Below are positions 61,820-64,000 of a stretch of DNA of 64,000 nucleotides, one piece after another. The DNA lies in assembly GCA_964511945.1 (NCBI GenBank), contig CAZEHO010000012.1, forward strand, positions 9,332-73,331, given 5' to 3'. The stretch comes from CAZEHO01 sp964511945 (lineage in GTDB: Bacteria; Actinomycetota; Acidimicrobiia; Spongiisociales; UBA11373). How positions within the stretch are numbered: the first letter of the stretch is position 1; each line of letters starts with the position of its first letter. A program made the position numbers and the translations under genes. The notes under the pieces were generated by a model that saw only the letters and a list, made by a program, of their open reading frames with translations, made no database searches and had not been told where the DNA came from.

Positions 61820-61911
61820 ACGGCGTCTTCGTTGCCGTGGACGGCGACCACACCGCCGCGGTGTTCTCCGGCAACGCACTCGTGCTCCGCCGGGAGATGG
61901 GCGGCGGCTGA
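61819..61911 (+). pseudogene. Possible 3' fragment of an unknown plus-strand gene
   Basis: On the plus strand 61819-61911 reads DGVFVAVDGDHTAAVFSGNA and LVLRREMGGG, then TGA. Codons are almost all G/C in third position, like real genes here, but no start codon or upstream part fits. I do not recognise the protein. It abuts the break point of the NAT remnant. Confidence 0.35.
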
Positions 61912-61952
61912 GAACGGTAACGGTTACCACCGCCGGCACAGGCGCCGGGGCG

Positions 61953-61965
61953 TACCCTTTTCCCC
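61953..61965 (+). promoter_or_regulatory. Leaderless promoter of the MidA-like gene
   Basis: TACCCT (61953-61958) lies 7 nt before the GTG at 61966. Confidence 0.4.
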
Positions 61966-63021
61966 GTGCTAGCTGACCGTATCGCCTACCGCATCCAGAC
62001 CGACGGCCCCATGCCCTTCGACGAGTTCATGCGGATCGTGCTCTACGACCCCGACGATGGCTACTTCGCCACGGGACCGCTGCGTTCCCACACCGGAGGC
62101 GACTTCCTCACCAGCCCCGAGGTGAGTCCGCTGTTCGGGGAAACCATCGCGAGGTTCGTGACCTCCGAGATGGAGAGGATCGGCCGCGACCGGTTTGGTG
62201 TCGCCGAGTTCGGCGCCGGATCGGGGTCGCTGCTTCGTCCATTGCTCGATGCCCTCGATACGCCGGTGCCGGCATGGGCGATCGAAGTATCTGCGGCGGC
62301 GCGGGAGCGACTGGCGGAGCGGGTTCCGGGAGCCGTCGTTGGTGATGGGCTCGACGGCCTGCCCCAACCCTTCCGTGGATTGATCGTGGCCAACGAGGTC
62401 GCCGACAACCTCCCGGCGGCGCTGGCGGTGCGGAAGGGGAGCGGCTGGGCCGAGCGGCAGGTCGGTGCGGTCGGCTCGTCTCTGGTCTGGGTCGACACCG
62501 GTGCCCGGCCAGAGGTCGCCGCCTGGGCCGATCGATTCGCCGGTCCGGTTTCCGAGGGTGGGGTTGTGGAAGTCCAACTGGAGGCCTCTGCCTGGATGCA
62601 GGAACTGGTCGGACGGATCGAGGCCGGATCGGCGCTGGTGTTTGATTACGGCGAGACCGGGGACGGTCTGGCTCATCGCCGCTCCGAGGGGACCCTGCGG
62701 ACCTACCGGGGTCATCACCTGGGACCGGATCCGCTTCTGGAGCCGGGAGCAACGGATGTGACGATGGACGTCGACGTCGGAGCACTGGCGGCTGCGGCCG
62801 AGGACGCGGGAGCGAGTGTCGAGGTCCTGGCACAGGCTGAGTTTCTGGAGGGGTGGGGCATTCGTGAGCGCCTGGCCGAGCTGCGCGAACGGGAGCTGGC
62901 GGCGGCACAGGCCGGCGAAGTGATGGAACAGCTGCAGGCCAAGAGCGATCGAACCAACGGCGCGACCTTGCTGCATCCAAGGGGACTGGGTGACTTCCGG
63001 GTGGTAGTGGCGACGAAGTGA
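61966..63021 (+). CDS. MidA/NDUFAF7-family protein arginine methyltransferase
   Basis: The protein has 351 residues. MPFDEFMRIVLYDPDDGYFA near the N-terminus and FLTSPEVSPLFGE are hallmarks of the family; the SAM-binding loop is EFGAGSGSLLRPLL. Human NDUFAF7 dimethylates an arginine of NDUFS2 (NuoD) and is needed for complex I assembly. Here the gene stands 0.7 kb after nuoN of operon 2, whose NuoD keeps that arginine. GTG start behind a leaderless -10. Confidence 0.85.
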   Translation: MLADRIAYRIQTDGPMPFDEFMRIVLYDPDDGYFATGPLRSHTGGDFLTSPEVSPLFGETIARFVTSEMERIGRDRFGVAEFGAGSGSLLRPLLDALDTPVPAWAIEVSAAARERLAERVPGAVVGDGLDGLPQPFRGLIVANEVADNLPAALAVRKGSGWAERQVGAVGSSLVWVDTGARPEVAAWADRFAGPVSEGGVVEVQLEASAWMQELVGRIEAGSALVFDYGETGDGLAHRRSEGTLRTYRGHHLGPDPLLEPGATDVTMDVDVGALAAAAEDAGASVEVLAQAEFLEGWGIRERLAELRERELAAAQAGEVMEQLQAKSDRTNGATLLHPRGLGDFRVVVATK

Positions 63022-63058
63022 GGGCCTCCGCAGGGGCCCATCTACCTCCCACCCCCGG

Positions 63059-63064
63059 TACGCT
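63059..63064 (+). promoter_or_regulatory. -10 box of htpX
   Basis: TACGCT ends 8 nt before the ATG at 63073. Confidence 0.35.
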
Positions 63065-63072
63065 CCCAGGTC

Positions 63073-63945
63073 ATGAACAATCTCAAGACGATGATGTTGA
63101 TGGCGGGACTCGGTGCCCTGCTGGTCGTCGTCGGCCAGCTGTTCGGCGGGACGTCCGGGGCCATCATCGCTCTGGTCATCGCCGGGGCGATCAACTTCGG
63201 GATGTACTTCTATTCGGACAAGCTGGCCCTGCGCTCGGCCGGTGCCCAGCCGGTCGAGGAGCATCAGCTACCCAACGTGTACAGCATCGTTCGGTCGCTC
63301 GCTCAGCGTGAGGGCATGCCGATGCCGAGGATCTATCTCATCGACTCACCACAGCCGAATGCCTTCGCCACCGGCCGTAATCCGGAGAACGCGGCGGTGG
63401 CGGTCACCACCGGGATCCTGCAGCTCATGGATCACCAGGAACTCGAAGGTGTGCTCGCCCACGAGCTGTCGCATGTCAAGAACCGCGACATCCTGATCTC
63501 GACCATCGCGGCGACCATGGCCGTCGCGCTGACCTTCCTGGTTCGCATCGCGTTCTGGACCGGGCTCGGCGGCGACCGCCGACGGCAGGATCCGCTGACC
63601 GGGATCATCGCCCTGCTCAGTATCATCCTCGCTCCGCTGGCGGCGATGCTGATCCGGATGGCGATCAGCCGCAATCGGGAGTACGAAGCCGATCTGAGTG
63701 GTGCCGAGATGACCGGATCGCCGCTGGCGCTGGCCCGGGCGCTCGGCAAGCTGGAAGCGGGAACCTCGCGGATCCCGATGAAGGTTGACCCGTCGACCGC
63801 TCAGCTGTTCATCGCGGATCCCCTGAAGGCGTTCGGGCGCCGCGGCGGCGGAGGCATGGGCGGAATCTCCCGCATGTTCTCCACGCATCCCCCGATCCCG
63901 GAGCGAGTCGAGCGGCTCACCAACATGGCGAGTGGAATCCGCTAG
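63073..63945 (+). CDS. htpX: HtpX-like membrane zinc metalloprotease
   Basis: The protein has 290 residues. Two N-terminal spans (TMMLMAGLGALLVVVGQLFG; IALVIAGAINFGMYFY) are followed by the catalytic HELSH and the downstream Glu of REYEADLSGAEM, then two more spans between them. ATHPPIPERVERL-like sequence (FSTHPPIPERVERL) ends the protein. HtpX removes misfolded membrane proteins. ATG 8 nt after TACGCT. Confidence 0.92.
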   Translation: MNNLKTMMLMAGLGALLVVVGQLFGGTSGAIIALVIAGAINFGMYFYSDKLALRSAGAQPVEEHQLPNVYSIVRSLAQREGMPMPRIYLIDSPQPNAFATGRNPENAAVAVTTGILQLMDHQELEGVLAHELSHVKNRDILISTIAATMAVALTFLVRIAFWTGLGGDRRRQDPLTGIIALLSIILAPLAAMLIRMAISRNREYEADLSGAEMTGSPLALARALGKLEAGTSRIPMKVDPSTAQLFIADPLKAFGRRGGGGMGGISRMFSTHPPIPERVERLTNMASGIR

Positions 63946-63956
63946 TTGTTTGACCC

Positions 63957-63978
63957 GGATGGGGCCCCAGCCCCATCC
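63957..63978 (+). terminator. Terminator hairpin after htpX
   Basis: GGATGGGGC-CCCA-GCCCCATCC is a perfect 9-bp stem with a 4-nt loop, 11 bp after the stop, followed by TCCTCC rather than a T-tract. Confidence 0.6.
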
Positions 63979-64000
63979 TCCTCCGCAACGTGGGGCCCCA

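Overview
The window is high-GC DNA from what looks like an actinobacterium, carried on a scaffold with one 100-N gap. The lineage clues are a MshA-type glycosyltransferase (mycothiol pathway), a Rex repressor, an RsiG-like anti-sigma protein and many genes whose start codon lies 7-10 nt after a TANNNT box, the leaderless arrangement common in Actinobacteria. A deep-branching class such as Acidimicrobiia is my guess, not something the sequence proves. No tRNA, rRNA, insertion sequence, prophage or CRISPR array was seen.

Layout. 1-12.6 kb holds mixed housekeeping genes: a double-hotdog MaoC-like protein cut by the window edge, a MoaD/CdsA-like fusion, an M23 peptidase, the RsiG-like protein, asparaginase, a GNAT protein, MshA, a YbjN-like protein, an unidentified structured RNA gene with a textbook promoter, a Clp1-like kinase, a DUF62 enzyme, a lipoprotein and Rex. 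12.7-22.6 kb is an unusual respiratory locus. The minus-strand operon encodes a membrane protein, a 2[4Fe-4S] ferredoxin, a b6-type cytochrome b, a subunit IV with a repeat-bearing N-terminal extension, a Rieske protein, a dihaem cytochrome c and another membrane protein. Facing it is a CcoN-CcoO fusion that has lost all six metal-ligand histidines, followed by a CcoP-like cytochrome c carrying the same repeat as subunit IV. 22.7-38.7 kb holds a menaquinone-reductase-like flavoprotein and a complete 14-gene nuo operon (A to N). 38.9-51 kb holds a bactofilin-like membrane protein, a Gfo/Idh dehydrogenase with a sugar ABC transporter that has no ATPase gene of its own, an iron-type ABC transporter and a phosphodiesterase. 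51.1-61.3 kb is a second nuo operon of 11 genes (A, B, C, D, H to N) lacking the NADH module EFG. It is followed by a broken arylamine N-acetyltransferase, a MidA/NDUFAF7 methyltransferase and HtpX.

How it fits together. The window is dominated by menaquinone-linked electron transport: one NADH-dependent complex I, one complex I without NADH module that must take electrons from another donor (ferredoxin is the usual candidate), a quinone-modifying flavoprotein, and a b6f-like cytochrome bc complex with its own ferredoxin and a haem-less CcoN homologue. The shared repeat on the predicted cytoplasmic side of subunit IV and of the CcoP-like protein suggests that the bc complex and the CcoNO/CcoP module work together. 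The MidA homologue sits beside the nuo operon whose NuoD keeps the arginine that NDUFAF7 methylates in mammals.
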